Positions 23,063 to 34,638 of a stretch of DNA of 64,000 nt are shown here, in pieces. The first letter of the stretch is position 1. Every line of letters begins with the position of its first letter. The notes under the pieces are model-generated. The model was not told where the DNA came from and did not search any database. It saw nothing but the letters and a program-made list of their open reading frames with translations. Source of the stretch: Ophiosphaerella korrae (lineage: Eukaryota; Ascomycota; Dothideomycetes; Pleosporales; Phaeosphaeriaceae); the NCBI GenBank assembly GCA_028456385.1, contig JALNQF010000014.1, positions 1 through 64,000 of the forward strand. Reading direction: 5' to 3'. Made by a program: the position numbers and the translations under genes.

Positions 23063-24995
23063 ATGTACTCTGCTTTAGATGAAGACAATGACGATCGTTT
23101 AGTTTGCACGTTGGAAACTATCTCTCTCAACAACCTTATACCGCGTGGACCCCGAGACGAATCTGTAGTGGGAGATTTCCTACTCAGCCGCAAGCGAGAT
23201 GATCTTCGTGTTAAGACCCCGACTGAATATGAAGCAGTATCATACACATGGGGGAAGCCGGGAGATGAGCATGTGATCTTGCTTAATGGCAAAAAGTTCG
23301 AGGTCCGACAGAATTTGTGGCACCTGCTGCACGACTTCCGCGTTGAAGCAACTTCCGAAAAGAAGCCTCGGAGACTCTGGATAGATGCAATTTGCGTCGA
23401 CCAGGACGACCTGGCGGAGAAAGGTTGGTAGATCCCAAAAATGAAGTCCGTCTACGAGCTTGCCAAAATGGTTCTGGTGTGGCTCGCCCCACGAACCGAC
23501 TACATCGTACAAGCGATGCAGCTGCTCCTGAGCAGCAGGCGGAAACCGTGGCACGGACGGCGCGTTTGGCAGCTCTTTAACGAAGACGAGCTCCGGGCTG
23601 CGGCAAAGATGGGGTTTGGCGAAGCATCCCGCAATAGCCACCGCGATTTCAAGTTTCTTGATGCAATTCGAAAGATGTGCTCGGGCGGATACTTCGAAGG
23701 CCTCGGGGTCCGGGAGGACTGAGAAGATTCCTTACCAACAGACCTCATCGGTGACTTCGTTGACATGAATCTGGCGGATGAAGACTCGGAAAGCGCACCA
23801 GGGCAGGAAATCACAGACTCGAAGCTTAGCGATAATGACGAAGAAAAGGAGCGCATACTAGCGGACGAAGAGAACAGGCACGCTCTCGGCGCTTGCATAG
23901 CATCATCTACGTGGTGGAATAGACTCTGGATAACGCAGGAGCTAGTAGTGGCATACGACGTGTCCGTTTCATTTGGGCCCGATGACCTCACATGGGGCCA
24001 GTTCATGGAGGTGATTGACTATGCGACCCACCGTCGGGCTTATTGCGGATACTCTGGAGACTGTGCAGCTTCTAGACCAAGTTCGGATCAAATATCACGA
24101 TGATTAGGAAGATAGGGGTTCGTGCGTGCTTACAAATCTCCTGGTCCGGTTTCGATACTTCCAGTCGTTGCTACCGGAAGACAAGATCTTCGTCCTCCTC
24201 GGACTGTGGGCAGATTATGAAGAGGTAGAAACATTGGAGCAGGCTGCGTCACGGTACACGAGGCCAGCGGCGGAAACGTACAAAATTTACACCCACGCCG
24301 TCATCGAGTAGGAGGCTAGCATTGGTATCCTTCACTACGTCGGCGAGCTAGACTGATCGGATGGCCTTCCATCTTGGGCCCCGGACCTCCAAGCTTGAAA
24401 GTACGCGGAGCTGTTCTATGCGCAGGACGGCATAGATGAGGAGTTCTCCTGGGGTCCTCTCAGTGGCTTCGAGTCGAGGAATTTTAAGATATCAGACGAC
24501 GCAAGCAAACTAACCGTGAGCAGCATAGTTTTTGACAGGATCGCAACCCGCGCTTCTCCGAATCATTTTGGCGAAGATATCAAGGCAAGACTGGACGTCG
24601 GGTACTTGAAGGAGTGCGTGGAGCTAGCCAGTGACTTGACGAGGGACTGCTACGTTAAAACTTCACCCAACTGCGAGCCGCAGTCTGTGTGTAAGAGAGG
24701 CAAGACTTTTCTTCCAACAATGTTTGGGAAGAATTTCGACAGAATTGAGCTGAACCTCAGCTCCGACCCCCTCTTCAGGGCATTCAAAAAGAAGCGGGCG
24801 CTTGCGCGTTTACGGGACAGAAACCCGTTTGTGTTAAACGACGACTGGGACATAGCCGACGTTGATATAGATCTAAGCGGTCCAGTTCCAATCATGACTG
24901 CGACGTTTGATGGAGAAGCTGCATGTGTGGAAGCGCTGGACTACTGCTACTATGCTGTTCTACACCATGTCGAGGACGTTGAGGGAGTTGCCTAG
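23063..24995 (+). pseudogene. HET-domain protein gene, inactivated by stops
   Basis: The start encodes a clear HET domain: TEYEAVSYTWG, NGKKFEVRQNLWHLL and RRLWIDAICVDQDD. Later pieces such as WWNRLWITQELVVA and LPEDKIFVLLGL match the usual continuation. A TAG at 23429-23431 sits where the family has glutamine (CAG in GWQIPKMK), and TGA near 23720 replaces a likely CGA. More stops follow near 24310, 24355 and 24399, and the frame shifts between about 24080 and 24126. Most stops are C-to-T changes. HET genes control heterokaryon incompatibility and related cell death; this copy cannot make a full protein. Confidence 0.85.
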
Positions 24996-25589
24996 TACAG
25001 AGTAGTTGGACTATGGTAAGTGGTCTGCAACGGATAATATAGGACAGCTGGGCAAAGGCTGACAGGTTTTTAGCTTCTATCATGATTTTCCCCATAAGGC
25101 GACGTATCAGGGGGCATTAATTCTATAGTAAGCTTGGGTTGTTATATATGCTTAGCAGGCACCTTGTCGACTGCCCCGCAGTTCGTGTAACGTCTTCTGG
25201 CCGATATCTACGAAGACACATACACTTTCAACGGCTTGGCAGAGTCTAACCAATCAAGGCTTGTTGTTATCCTTAGCCTAGAGTATTGATTAGCTAAACC
25301 ATCTAAGGTGTACGCGCCGCGCCATCGTGATCTCAGATATTGTACGCGAACTTAGCGGCGTTATAATTAGGACAGCCCTCCACCACTTAATAGACAGGCC
25401 TGCCTATAGCAAAGGCCGCCCCGCTTACTGGCTCCTACAATTGCGATATCGTACAAATTCTTTTGCGAGGACCCATCTATACTGTCTACCGCCACGTGTT
25501 CTCAAAATCGATGTGGGCTGAGCACCTCAAAAGGTTTTTGACACTCAGACTAGTCACCGAGGAAAAACTATCATGGGTCGGGGCCAGCC
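24996..25589. other. intergenic, upstream of the P450
   Basis: About 590 bp with no gene seen. It should contain the P450 promoter. A half-type TGGCCGA occurs near 25199, but not the full octamer of the PKS cluster. Confidence 0.45.
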
Positions 25590-27198
25590 ATGGCAGAAAC
25601 GACGATATTCTCACCCCTTTGTCTTGCCAGTATTGCGGCTGTCACATTTTTTATATATTTTGTTGGTTTAGGAATCTACCGCCTGTATCTTAGCCCGATC
25701 GCGAAGTTTCCGGGACCAAAGTGGGCAGCTTTGACTTTATGGCATGAGTTCTACCATGATGTTGTGCGCGGAGGCCAGTATGTCTTCAAGATTGACGAGC
25801 TGCATGAGCAGTATGGTATAGCCACTACTTTCCCTTCAGAGTACAAATGTTGATTGGGCAGGCCCGATAATTCGAATCAATCCATATGAGCTACACGTGA
25901 AAGATCCCGACTTCTACGATGTGTTCTATAGTGGCCCAGGTCAGAAACGTGACAAATGGGGTTGGGCTGTTGAGATGTTTGGAAACAGTAGCTCTGGCTT
26001 CGGCACTGTGTCGCATGACCTGCATCGTCTCCGAAGAAATGCTCTGAACCCGTTCTTTTCAAAGCAGGCCATCGGTCGCATGGAACCACTGATTCTTAGC
26101 TTAATCGAGAAGCTATGTGCTCGCTTTGAACAGTTTCAAGAGACCGGCGAACCCGTCAATACCCTGCATGCGTATGCTGCTCTAACCACTGACATCATCA
26201 CTTCCTATTGCTTCGGTACTTCATATGGTTGTCTTGATGATACAACCTGGAAATGGGAATGGCCTCAGGCCATGGTAGAAAGCACTCGAAGTTGTCATCT
26301 GAATAAACAATTCAAATGGTTATTTCCTGTAATGCAAACGATGCCTGAATGGATCGTGCAGAAAGTCAACCCCCCTATTATGAATATCGTCAATTTTCAA
26401 AAGGTGAGCTACAATGTGTCAGCAGTGTGCCCGTTCTGACGACGGCAGGATCTTGCGCTTCAAATCAGAAACATCATGAGCAGCGGCTCGGGTAAAGACG
26501 AGAAGCAAAACATCTTCCGCGAGCTGATCAATGGAGAGCTACCTGCTGAGGAAAAGTCACTTCATCGTCTTGTCGACGAGGGCCAGACCATGGTTGCAGC
26601 AGGTCAAGAAACTTCATCCTTCTTCCTACGACAAGCTTCATATTTCATCCTAGCTAATCCCGATGTCCACGCTAAACTCAAGGCCGAGCTTATGCAGGCC
26701 ATTCCCAACCCTGACTCATTCCCGCCATTGGCTAAGCTAGAGAAACTACCTTACCTCCACGCAGTAGTGCAGGAAGTGCACCGTTTCTCACATGGCGTGG
26801 TAGGTCGACTTGAGCGCGTTTCTCCGGACAAGGCAATCCAGTACAAAGACTGGGCAATTCCATCGGGCACGCCAGTTGCCATGACCTCCCTGCTTCAGCA
26901 CCGCGATTCATCGAAATTCCCAAATCCAATGAAGTTCGATCCTAATAGATGGCTGAATCAATCAGAGGATATAAGGCTGGCGAGATATCTTGTTCCATTT
27001 AGCAAAGGCACAAGACAGTGTATGGGTATAAATTTAGCCACGGCAGAGATCTATCTCATACTAGCGATGGTGTTCCGGAGATTCAATATGGAGTTGTACG
27101 AGACTACCGAGAGAGATGCAGAGATTGCACATGACTTCTTCATCCCGCACGGGCACCAGGACTCGAAGGGTATTAGAGTTATATTTAGGCAAACATAG
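25590..27198 (+). CDS. cytochrome P450 monooxygenase, 505 aa
   Basis: Three exons, 25590-25815, 25862-26403 and 26449-27198, with introns of 46 and 45 bp. An N-terminal membrane anchor (LASIAAVTFFIYFVGLGIY) is followed by the proline-rich hinge KFPGPKWAA. The I-helix oxygen motif is AGQETSS, the ExxR motif is EVHR, FDPNRW is the PERF-type motif, and the heme loop is FSKGTRQCMG with Cys447. All hallmarks are intact, so it should be a functional ER-anchored microsomal enzyme, needing P450 reductase. It resembles fungal secondary-metabolite P450s. It lies between a dead HET gene and a hydrolase and may oxidise the polyketide made by the synthase 8 kb upstream; that link is inference. Confidence 0.92.
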
Positions 27199-28143
27199 AG
27201 GTTAGTTTTACACCATAGCTGCAATACGCTCCAACAGGCACTATTAGGAAATACAAGATGAGATCTAAATTGAGTAGCAGTGACAATACTTGTGAATTTT
27301 TATCATATAAGGGATATGTAAGGCGCTAAGAATTGCATAGATAAACAAAATGCAAGGGCAGGCAGAAGCGACTAAGATTACGAAAACTAGAGCTGGGGAA
27401 GAAGCACAATCATATTACAGCATAAAGAGATATGGCAGGCATAGCGAGGGTATTATTAGATAGAGAACCATAGGTTGCAGGCGGCTGAGAGGGCGCAGAA
27501 CAGCGGGGAGGGAGGGGTAAGTATCGACATTAAATCAAGAGACATGGGTTATTGCGGAAGAGATTAGGAGACGTTGAAATAGGGCATGGGCTTTTGTAAA
27601 GGATCAACTTCTATCCTTCTGCCCATACCTTTCAGAAGTTTTCTTGTAGTGTGTTCGTAGAACATATCGATGTTAACGCGTGGTAGTACCTCGGGGAGTG
27701 GCCCGAGCGGCTACGGATTCCAAACAGAGTTTAGTTTTGGAATGCCTCCCATTCCAAAAGCGAGTACCCGATAAGAGCCACAAGACTCTAAGAAGTAACT
27801 AAAATCTAGCCTCTAACTCTGCGGGATAGAACAGCTCAAGTAAAGTTAACTGGCGCAACTGTAGTGTGGGCGCGGGGCTCTGGCGTCGCTTGTGACTGTG
27901 ACCCCTCAGCACTTTCGTCCGTCTCATCATCCTCGCCGTCCTGGATCTCCTCGATTTCGTAAACTGTTGCCAGAGCCTCTGTCTCAATGCTTATAGGCTT
28001 CTTCTCGCTGATAGGACCCAGTGATACCCTCTAGGCCTAGCCAGCTCTCGTGCGCCTTGCTTACAGCGCTTGGACCCTCGTTGACTGATGTCTGTGCACT
28101 GCCAATCGCTCAATGGCTAGCGCAAAAAATGCACGCTGACAGC
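27199..28143. other. intergenic, no gene seen
   Basis: About 950 bp between the P450 and the minisatellite. A segment at 27690-27780 has a D-arm-like GTGGCCCGAGCGGC, but no T-arm or acceptor pairing, so I do not call a tRNA. Otherwise nothing recognisable. Confidence 0.45.
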
Positions 28144-28314
28144 ATACGCCCCTGGTCGACTTTGAATACGCCCCTGGTCGACTTTGAATACGCCCCTGGT
28201 CGGATCTGAATACGCCCCTGGTCGAATCTGAATACGCCCCTGGTCGAATCTGAATACGCCCCTGGTCAACTTTGAATACGCCCCTAGCCGCGGAACACGC
28301 CCCTAGTTAATTCA
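28144..28314. repeat. 22-bp minisatellite, about 7-8 units
   Basis: Units of the form ATACGCCCCTGGTCGAMTYTGA start at 28144, 28166, 28188, 28210, 28232, 28254 and 28276, followed by a degenerate partial unit ACACGCCCCTAG. The units are adjacent, without spacers, so this is a tandem repeat. Position 28144-28314 is about 440 bp upstream of the hydrolase start. Confidence 0.9.
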
Positions 28315-28672
28315 GCTGCTCCACCTGCATTTGTGTCCGCAACGACCGCTAACGGCCAGGATGCATTGGAATGGGATATTCAATGCTACTAGAACTGCTA
28401 AGGTGGGACCAGATATAACTTTTGCCAAGAGTCCGATTACCTTTTCGACAACCTTTTCAACCATTACCTCTTGCACTCCCGCGCCCCTGGGGCTACGACC
28501 TGTCAGCTATGTAAGCCCTCATTGCCCTATTACGGCTAACCAAATGAACCAAGAGCCCCAGATGCGTCAGTGTAGTATTGGTTCTTTGCGGCACTCGCTC
28601 TCTGGTATTAGGAGGACACAGCCTGGGAACTGGCATTGAGGCAGTGCCTCAAGCTCTACACTTATATAAACC

Positions 28673-28679
28673 ACTCGCT
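28673..28679 (+). promoter_or_regulatory. TATA box of the secreted hydrolase gene
   Basis: TATATAA lies 79 bp before the ATG at 28758 and is followed by a pyrimidine-rich stretch (CTCGCTCTCCC), a usual initiator context in filamentous ascomycetes. Confidence 0.5.
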
Positions 28680-28757
28680 CTCCCATCATTCTTTCCATAG
28701 ATACTTGCATCAAGGCTTACACCAATATTCATCGATACCACACTTTTACTTTCACCA

Positions 28758-29948
28758 ATGGCCGCCGCCGTTATTACAATCTCCTGGCTTCTCTCTCAAG
28801 GCATTTTAGCCTCGTCTGTCCGATCTTCCCAACGACCCGACGGATACTGCAAACAGCTAGATATTCCATTGTTTGCTACCGCTCCCAGCGCAATCTACAA
28901 TATACCACAAGTAGAAAATGATATCGAAGCGACAGCATGGGCAATCTATGACGCCACTCGGAGCACTCCACATAACGTGCAGAACATCATCAAAAACACA
29001 ACAACTTCCGGTACTTTCAACATTCATGCCCAACTGTGCATTCCACTGTCTTCTGAAAAGAAGGACATCCTGCAGATTGCCACCCACGGGGTCCACTACG
29101 ACTCAAGATACTGGGATTCCGAATACAAACCAGAGAAACACTCCTATGTCGATGCTACACTCAAAGCAGGGTATTCTATCCTTACGTACGATCGTTTGGG
29201 AACTGGCCAATCCGATCATCCTAACGCATATGAAGTGGTACAAGCACCATTGGAGCAGGAAATACTTCGACAATTGACATTGCTGGCTCGCAATGGCACA
29301 TTATACAGTTTCGCAGGAAATGCAGAGCCAGCTAATTCAACATTCAGCAGGTTGACAAAACCAAGCAAGGTCATACATATTGGTCACAGTTTTGGATCTT
29401 TCCTCACCTCCGCGTTCATAGCCAATTATGGTGACCTGACCGACGGCGCGATAATCACCGGTTATCTGCTGACCCGGTGGCTTGCAAGCACTGGGTCAAC
29501 GACGTTCAGCGTGGAATACGCCGCCACGAGCTCTCCTCCATACGACCGACCTAGTGGCTACGTTGTATGCAAGAAAAATGGTATTCAGAATATTTTCTTC
29601 GGCGGCAACCCCAAAACTGCATTCACACCGGAGTTGCTTGACTATGGCAATGACATCAAGCAACCAGCCCCAATCGGGGAGTTTGCGTCAGCCTTCTGGC
29701 TCCTTGGAAATTACGGACCTTCTTTCAAAGCACCGATACAATACCTGCTACCAGAATACGACTTCTACGTCTGTCAAGGAGATTGCAATGGGTTGGCTAA
29801 TGTGACGGAGTTGGCAGAAACCTTCCCTAATAACACTGGCCTCGAAGTCGCCATCCAGCCCAACACTGGTCATGCCTTGCCACTCCACAACAATGCCACG
29901 GCTGGTTTCCAGCTCATATATGATTTCTTGGCCAAGCATGGGTTATAA
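28758..29948 (+). CDS. secreted alpha/beta hydrolase, 396 aa
   Basis: A single exon with a TATA box upstream. The N-terminus (VITISWLLSQGILASS) looks like a signal peptide, and many NxT/NxS sites fit a secreted glycoprotein. THGVHYDSRYWD (oxyanion-hole HG region), LTYDRLGTGQSD and the nucleophile elbow GHSFGS (Ser211) define the alpha/beta-hydrolase fold; His372 in NTGHALPLH is the likely catalytic histidine. It could hydrolyse an ester or lactone. The nearby HR-PKS lacks a release domain, but an extracellular hydrolase is an unlikely releaser, so it is better seen as a tailoring or unrelated enzyme. Confidence 0.85.
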   Translation: MAAAVITISWLLSQGILASSVRSSQRPDGYCKQLDIPLFATAPSAIYNIPQVENDIEATAWAIYDATRSTPHNVQNIIKNTTTSGTFNIHAQLCIPLSSEKKDILQIATHGVHYDSRYWDSEYKPEKHSYVDATLKAGYSILTYDRLGTGQSDHPNAYEVVQAPLEQEILRQLTLLARNGTLYSFAGNAEPANSTFSRLTKPSKVIHIGHSFGSFLTSAFIANYGDLTDGAIITGYLLTRWLASTGSTTFSVEYAATSSPPYDRPSGYVVCKKNGIQNIFFGGNPKTAFTPELLDYGNDIKQPAPIGEFASAFWLLGNYGPSFKAPIQYLLPEYDFYVCQGDCNGLANVTELAETFPNNTGLEVAIQPNTGHALPLHNNATAGFQLIYDFLAKHGL

Positions 29949-30676
29949 TTTGCCCTGTTCTACTACCATGTAGTGACACCTTTTAGAAGACACTCTTCTT
30001 CTTAATAGGCAAACTATACACGAAATTCACTTCAAGAGTAACTACCCTAGATAGAAACGTTCATATCCACAGGACCTGAGTTAAATAATATAGAGCTATT
30101 TGCAATCGAAGAATATCCTTCTCTAGTCAGACAACAAATGATTGATTTAGTGACTCGTTACTTTAATAACGTGAAAAAAAAAAATCCAGCTGTCACCGGC
30201 ACCTTCAAGGTCTTTTGTAAGTCCTCTCACCCCAAGTTACTTCTTAGCAGCGCCTTCATAAGCAAGTTCCTGAAGGCCATCATTGTCGTTATTATCACTA
30301 ATCCTCTTTCATCGCTTGTTACAGGGAATGCACCCTTATACCAGTCAATCGCCCTTTATAGTCAATAGCTGCCTCCACATACTGAATATAAAGTAGTTCC
30401 CTATCTAACTGCAGGAGTCCAATCCTCCGTTCTATGAAAGCTAAAGTCAAAGTGCGAAGGTCTTGTAAAAGGATGGGCAAGAGCTAGTTGACCAATCAGA
30501 GGTTTGCTCGCTACTCGAAGTGATTCCAAATACCTGGTCAGGCGGTGTAGAGCCAAGGCCGCTTGCCCGCCAAGACGTTGTGACTCAGCCTCACCGGGTC
30601 CAGTAGTATTTTGGCGGCAGTACTCTCTGATAAATGTAAGATTCGCGCCGCAAGCCAAATCCCTACTATTATTGCA
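29949..30676. other. intergenic, no gene seen
   Basis: This 728-bp stretch lies upstream of the transcription factor. It contains a palindromic TTACTTTAATAACGT near 30160 and an A-run. No coding region is supported. Confidence 0.45.
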
Positions 30677-32397
30677 ATGACAGTCGTTGAAGGCCAAGGT
30701 CAAGGCACCGTCCGGAAATCGAGGAGGGGTCATTGCAAGTCCAGAACTGGATGCCTCGAGTGCAAGCGGCGAAGAGTCAAGGTGAGTGGTAGCTACCCCA
30801 GGAATATCTATGCAACCACAAAATTGAATACCTTCTTTAGTGTGATGAGGCGAAACCGTCATGTACACGATGTTACTTAGGTCTTGACAAATGCATTTAC
30901 CCGTCAGCACCGCAACTCGCTAGAAGGGAGCAAATGGGTAAATTTCACATACTATGCTCATCAACCAACGTTCTCTCTCCGCCACCAAATACCTCGTCGC
31001 ACTCGGAACGATCACCCTCGCTTGAGGCGTCACCACGTCTGATATTAGCACACGTAGTGTCCGATTGCTGCTCCAATGTTTCAAATGCTCTGAAGGGGCT
31101 GTCCGATATCGATTTATATCGCCACTACCTGCAACATACGAGCCATACATTGAGCCCTTGTCGAAGCGACCATAGCGTATTGCACATTAGTATACCAAAG
31201 CTAGCGCTACAGAGTGAGACCGTCTTTCACTCTCTTCTTGCAGTCTCCGCAGTTAACCTAGCTTGGAATATGATCTCCAAAGAACCATTACCTGATACAA
31301 ATAGAGTCAGTCAAGTCCTATTGACCGGCTATCGGCACTACAATCTAGCCAGCAAAAAAATGCGAGAATTAATCTCAGGGCTTAGTGCCTTGAATCCAGA
31401 ACCTCTCATAGCGAGCGCCTTGGTCCTAGTGCCATTCGCTACTGCTAGTCAGCAGATCAATCATTGGATTTCTAGTAGGAATGGAGCACACGGGCCTCAT
31501 AGACTCCTCTCGTCAACGCCAAGGGATGTCATAATCATCATGCGGGGAATACGAACAATGCTTCAAACCCTTGATTGTGGTGGCTCGAGCACAAATTTCG
31601 ACCCATCTCCAGAGACGGAGAGTGAGATTGACGGATCTTCGGCGTTGCCAGCGGCCAACCTAAAGTCATCAGCTCCGGTTTCATCACGCACATCACGCCC
31701 TCATGTCATGAGCGCAATAATTGCTACCACCAGCCAAGGCGCTTTCCTCAAGCTTCAACAACGCCTGGACTCGGTTCTCCTTTGCCAGAATAATTTTCCT
31801 GATCAATCTCTATCAGCGTGTACTGCTGCTTTCAAAATTCTCGAGCAGATCAGAAGCAGCGCGTTCTGCGCAACCAGCCCACCACTACCACCATCGCCGT
31901 CGCTTTCTTCTCCGGCCACAGAATCTCTCCAGCCCGAACCAGCATCCTCCTCACGAATAGCTCCCTGGCTCCGCGCCTTCGCATATCAATCCTTTACAAT
32001 TAAACCCATAATTTCACAACCGACTCAACCACTAGCACGCTTCTTTCTCTCCTTCCTCAGCCAGGCTCCTCAAGCATATCTCGACCTTGTCCTTCCCCTC
32101 CTCGACAAGCGGCTCGAAAGTCCCACCGGCGCCTCGTCAGGCCGTATCCAGGAGGACCTGACGAAGACGCAGGTGCTTGCGCTAGACATCTATGCGCACT
32201 GGTCTGTGCTCATGTTTTTGGTGGAGGAGGAGTCGTGGTGGATTGGGATGTTACCGGAGGTGACGCTTGCAGGGATGGTGAACAGATATGGTGAGGGGTT
32301 TGTCAATAGATTATGGCCGAATGATAGGCCTGGAGAGGGGCAATGGTGGCCAGGGAGCATGCTGAACATTTTGCGAGAAATCAAACAGTATAGATAA
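30677..32397 (+). CDS. Zn2Cys6 transcription factor, Upc2-like, 553 aa
   Basis: Two exons, 30677-30781 and 30841-32397, with a 59-bp phase-0 intron placed exactly inside the zinc cluster. Splicing gives CKSRTGCLECKRRRVK joined to CDEAKPSCTRCYLGLDKC, a perfect Zn2Cys6 finger at residues 20-53. Without splicing only half the finger is seen. The rest looks like the fungal_trans_2/Upc2-type regulatory region (for example FHSLLAVSAVNLAWNM), with a low-complexity serine/proline stretch in the middle. It is a nuclear activator or repressor. As the only intact Zn2Cys6 gene here it is the best local candidate for reading the TCGGCCGA sites, though it lies 13 kb beyond the PKS and has no such site of its own. 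Confidence 0.9.
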
Positions 32398-32856
32398 ATT
32401 TATTCTTGTCACAGAGTCGCGCCAAATTTCAGCACATATTCTCTAGAATTATTCATCTACTACGAGGCTCTAAGTGATTTTTCGGGCCGCCTGTTGTATT
32501 GGCAAGGCGTTATGCGGGTCATTACATCCCTTTTATGCCACAGGTTCAGTTTTTAGAGATTCCAGGCCACTGTTGGTAATGGGTGAGTTTATGCCGGATG
32601 ATGTGCATCTAGGTGAAACAGGGAACACCTATGTACGATAATCGACAACTTTGACAACAAGTGGTTTTGGCTCCAGTACAATGAAAACACGATGATTGCA
32701 CCAATTTTTTTCTCCAAATGGAGTGACTTAGACACTTGTACATCAAAATTCCAAAATATTTTTTGCTACAGTACAATGCGCTTGTGCGGAAAAATAGTCT
32801 TTATGTAGTTAGTGAAGGGAGGTGTATTAACTCGGTACGTTGGTGCTTACTTTGCA
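32398..32856. other. intergenic, no gene seen
   Basis: About 460 bp between the transcription factor and the P450 relic. No coding sequence or repeat recognised. Confidence 0.5.
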
Positions 32857-33975
32857 CTAATGCAATTTCGTGGTCCAGTGGAGAACGGCATAAAACAGCT
32901 CTTTGAGGTCATTACAAAAGGCTGGATCGAAGCGACTATCATCTCGAGCTAGAAAGCGTTCCGGATGAAATGCTAAGGGTTCGTGCCAATATTTGGGGTG
33001 ATGGAAGAGAGCCTGAAGGTTGATGCCTATAATGGACTTTGATATAATTAGTGACGGATATATTTAAGCGCTTAATCACAATGTATTCATACATTACCTG
33101 GGACGTATTTTCCAGCAATTACTCTCCCCTGGTGAGGAAGTATTACCCTCGGTAATGATATCGGGGATGGATGTTGAAGTCGCAGTGTCTCATTCAGGAT
33201 TGCCTCTAAGTAAACTAGATTTTGGGTGCTATCAACGGTTATGCGATCTTCTTGCTTGAAGGTAGTACGTATCTCACGAGCTAGCTCATTCCAGGCACGG
33301 GGGTTCCGAAGCAGAAAGTATGTACAGCTTGTGAGGGCAGCAGTCATAAGCCAGCAGTCAACAATCAACATGGCCATAACGTGGGAAAGAACCTCATCCT
33401 TCGATATTCCCTTCTTTTCAGTATTGTTATCTGCAATGATGCGGCCAACAACAGGAGACAGGAGATCTGGACGGCCACGACAATAAGGGCCCGTTGAGAG
33501 CCGATGGTCCACCTTGCTTTTTGCATTTTTCCAATTTCGTTCTCGGGTCTCACGGGTTACACGAAGAAAGAAAAAGTCAAGGATCTTATCTACCGGAGTA
33601 AACCATCGCAGGCTATTACGTATTGTGCTATATTGAGCAAGTGAAAAAAATCGTCAAATAGAGGGTTGGTCTCCATCTGTCTTTACAATAATGCGTAGAT
33701 TCTGCGTAAGTCAGATCTGTGATTGCGTCAAAGGCCATGTAGCCGTAAAGCTTGATGATGTCTAATTCCGGCGTTTCCAGCATGTATTTGCGAATACGCA
33801 TCACCATTTAAGATGTGTAATGCTCAATAGTTGCCGCTTGCTCACGTAGAGCTATATTAGAGAAGCTGGACGCAAGGATCCCGCGAATGCGCTTATGTGA
33901 ATGCTGTCGCTCGACTCGAGCAACGTTTTGGGCGATGCGTTTGGCTTGAGGCTGGTTTGGACGGATCCCGTATAT
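32857..33975 (-). pseudogene. cytochrome P450 pseudogene lacking the heme-binding loop
   Basis: Reading the minus strand from about 33975: HKRIRGILASSFSNIALREQ (C-helix region), a TAA where CAA would fit, IIKLYGYMAFDAITDLTYAES, then 33512-33087 with an I-helix, ETLR (ExxR) and LPRVILPHQGRVIAGKYVPG. An intron leads to INLQALFHHPKYWHEP and FHPERFLARDDSRFD. After that the frame is lost: the expected F..G...C.G heme loop never appears and a stop comes at 32857. Without the cysteine thiolate it cannot be a working P450. Confidence 0.82.
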
Positions 33976-34638
33976 ATTTAGATAACTCCTAGCCTATGTA
34001 ACATAGTGATCCTTTCCGCGTCACTCCGGAGCTCAAATCGTGCCCAATTTATTACGTCATAGCCGTGTATTACGCACGGACACAGTAGCTGAGGACCTCA
34101 GCTTATGGCCGCTTCAGCTCCGGCCCCCGCATTCCAACCCTACTGCCCTACCGACCACCCGATTTCCATCGCGCACCGCGTCTGGTTGGGCTGTTTAAAA
34201 ATGAAGTTGTAGCTGTCGGATTCGCGGCAGCAATTCAGTGCTTCGAACTCAATTGTAAGAATTCAATAGACAGAGAGGAACAATCTGCACGAATCTCGAC
34301 AGCTTCTTGGTAGTTTTCCAGAGTCTTCCTGCCCAACACAACTGCAAATACTATCGACACTATGCTTTTGCGTGGCTGGCTAAAGTACATGCCGATCATC
34401 GCTGCCTCGTACTCGTACCTCTAGTTCGGCTGGACGGAGTTTCAGCAGCAGCAGCTCCAAGTGGCTGATCAAGAGGCTGGCGTGGCTGGTAACTGTGGTT
34501 ACGAGCGTCGAGCCAACAAAAAAGGCACATAAGAATGCTGTGCGCTGTGCTCATTGTCCATCTTCAACACAACATCAATCTTGACTAATTCACTCCAATT
34601 CACACTCCAAGTTACCCAACCAAGTAACCTCATTCAAG
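33976..34638. other. intergenic, upstream of the GPI-type protein
   Basis: About 660 bp with no gene seen. The last 70 bp are rich in CAA/CAC runs, typical of fungal 5' leaders before an ATG. Confidence 0.5.

Noticed and set aside
27690..27780. tRNA-like segment with GTGGCCCGAGCGGC
   Set aside because: It resembles a class II tRNA D-arm but has no GTTCGA-type T-loop and no acceptor stem pairing.
28144..28314. CRISPR-like array
   Set aside because: The 22-bp units are directly adjacent with no spacers, and this is eukaryotic nuclear DNA; it is a minisatellite.
28758..29948. the alpha/beta hydrolase as the PKS release enzyme
   Set aside because: It has a signal peptide and many glycosylation sites, so it is probably secreted, and its promoter lacks the cluster octamer.
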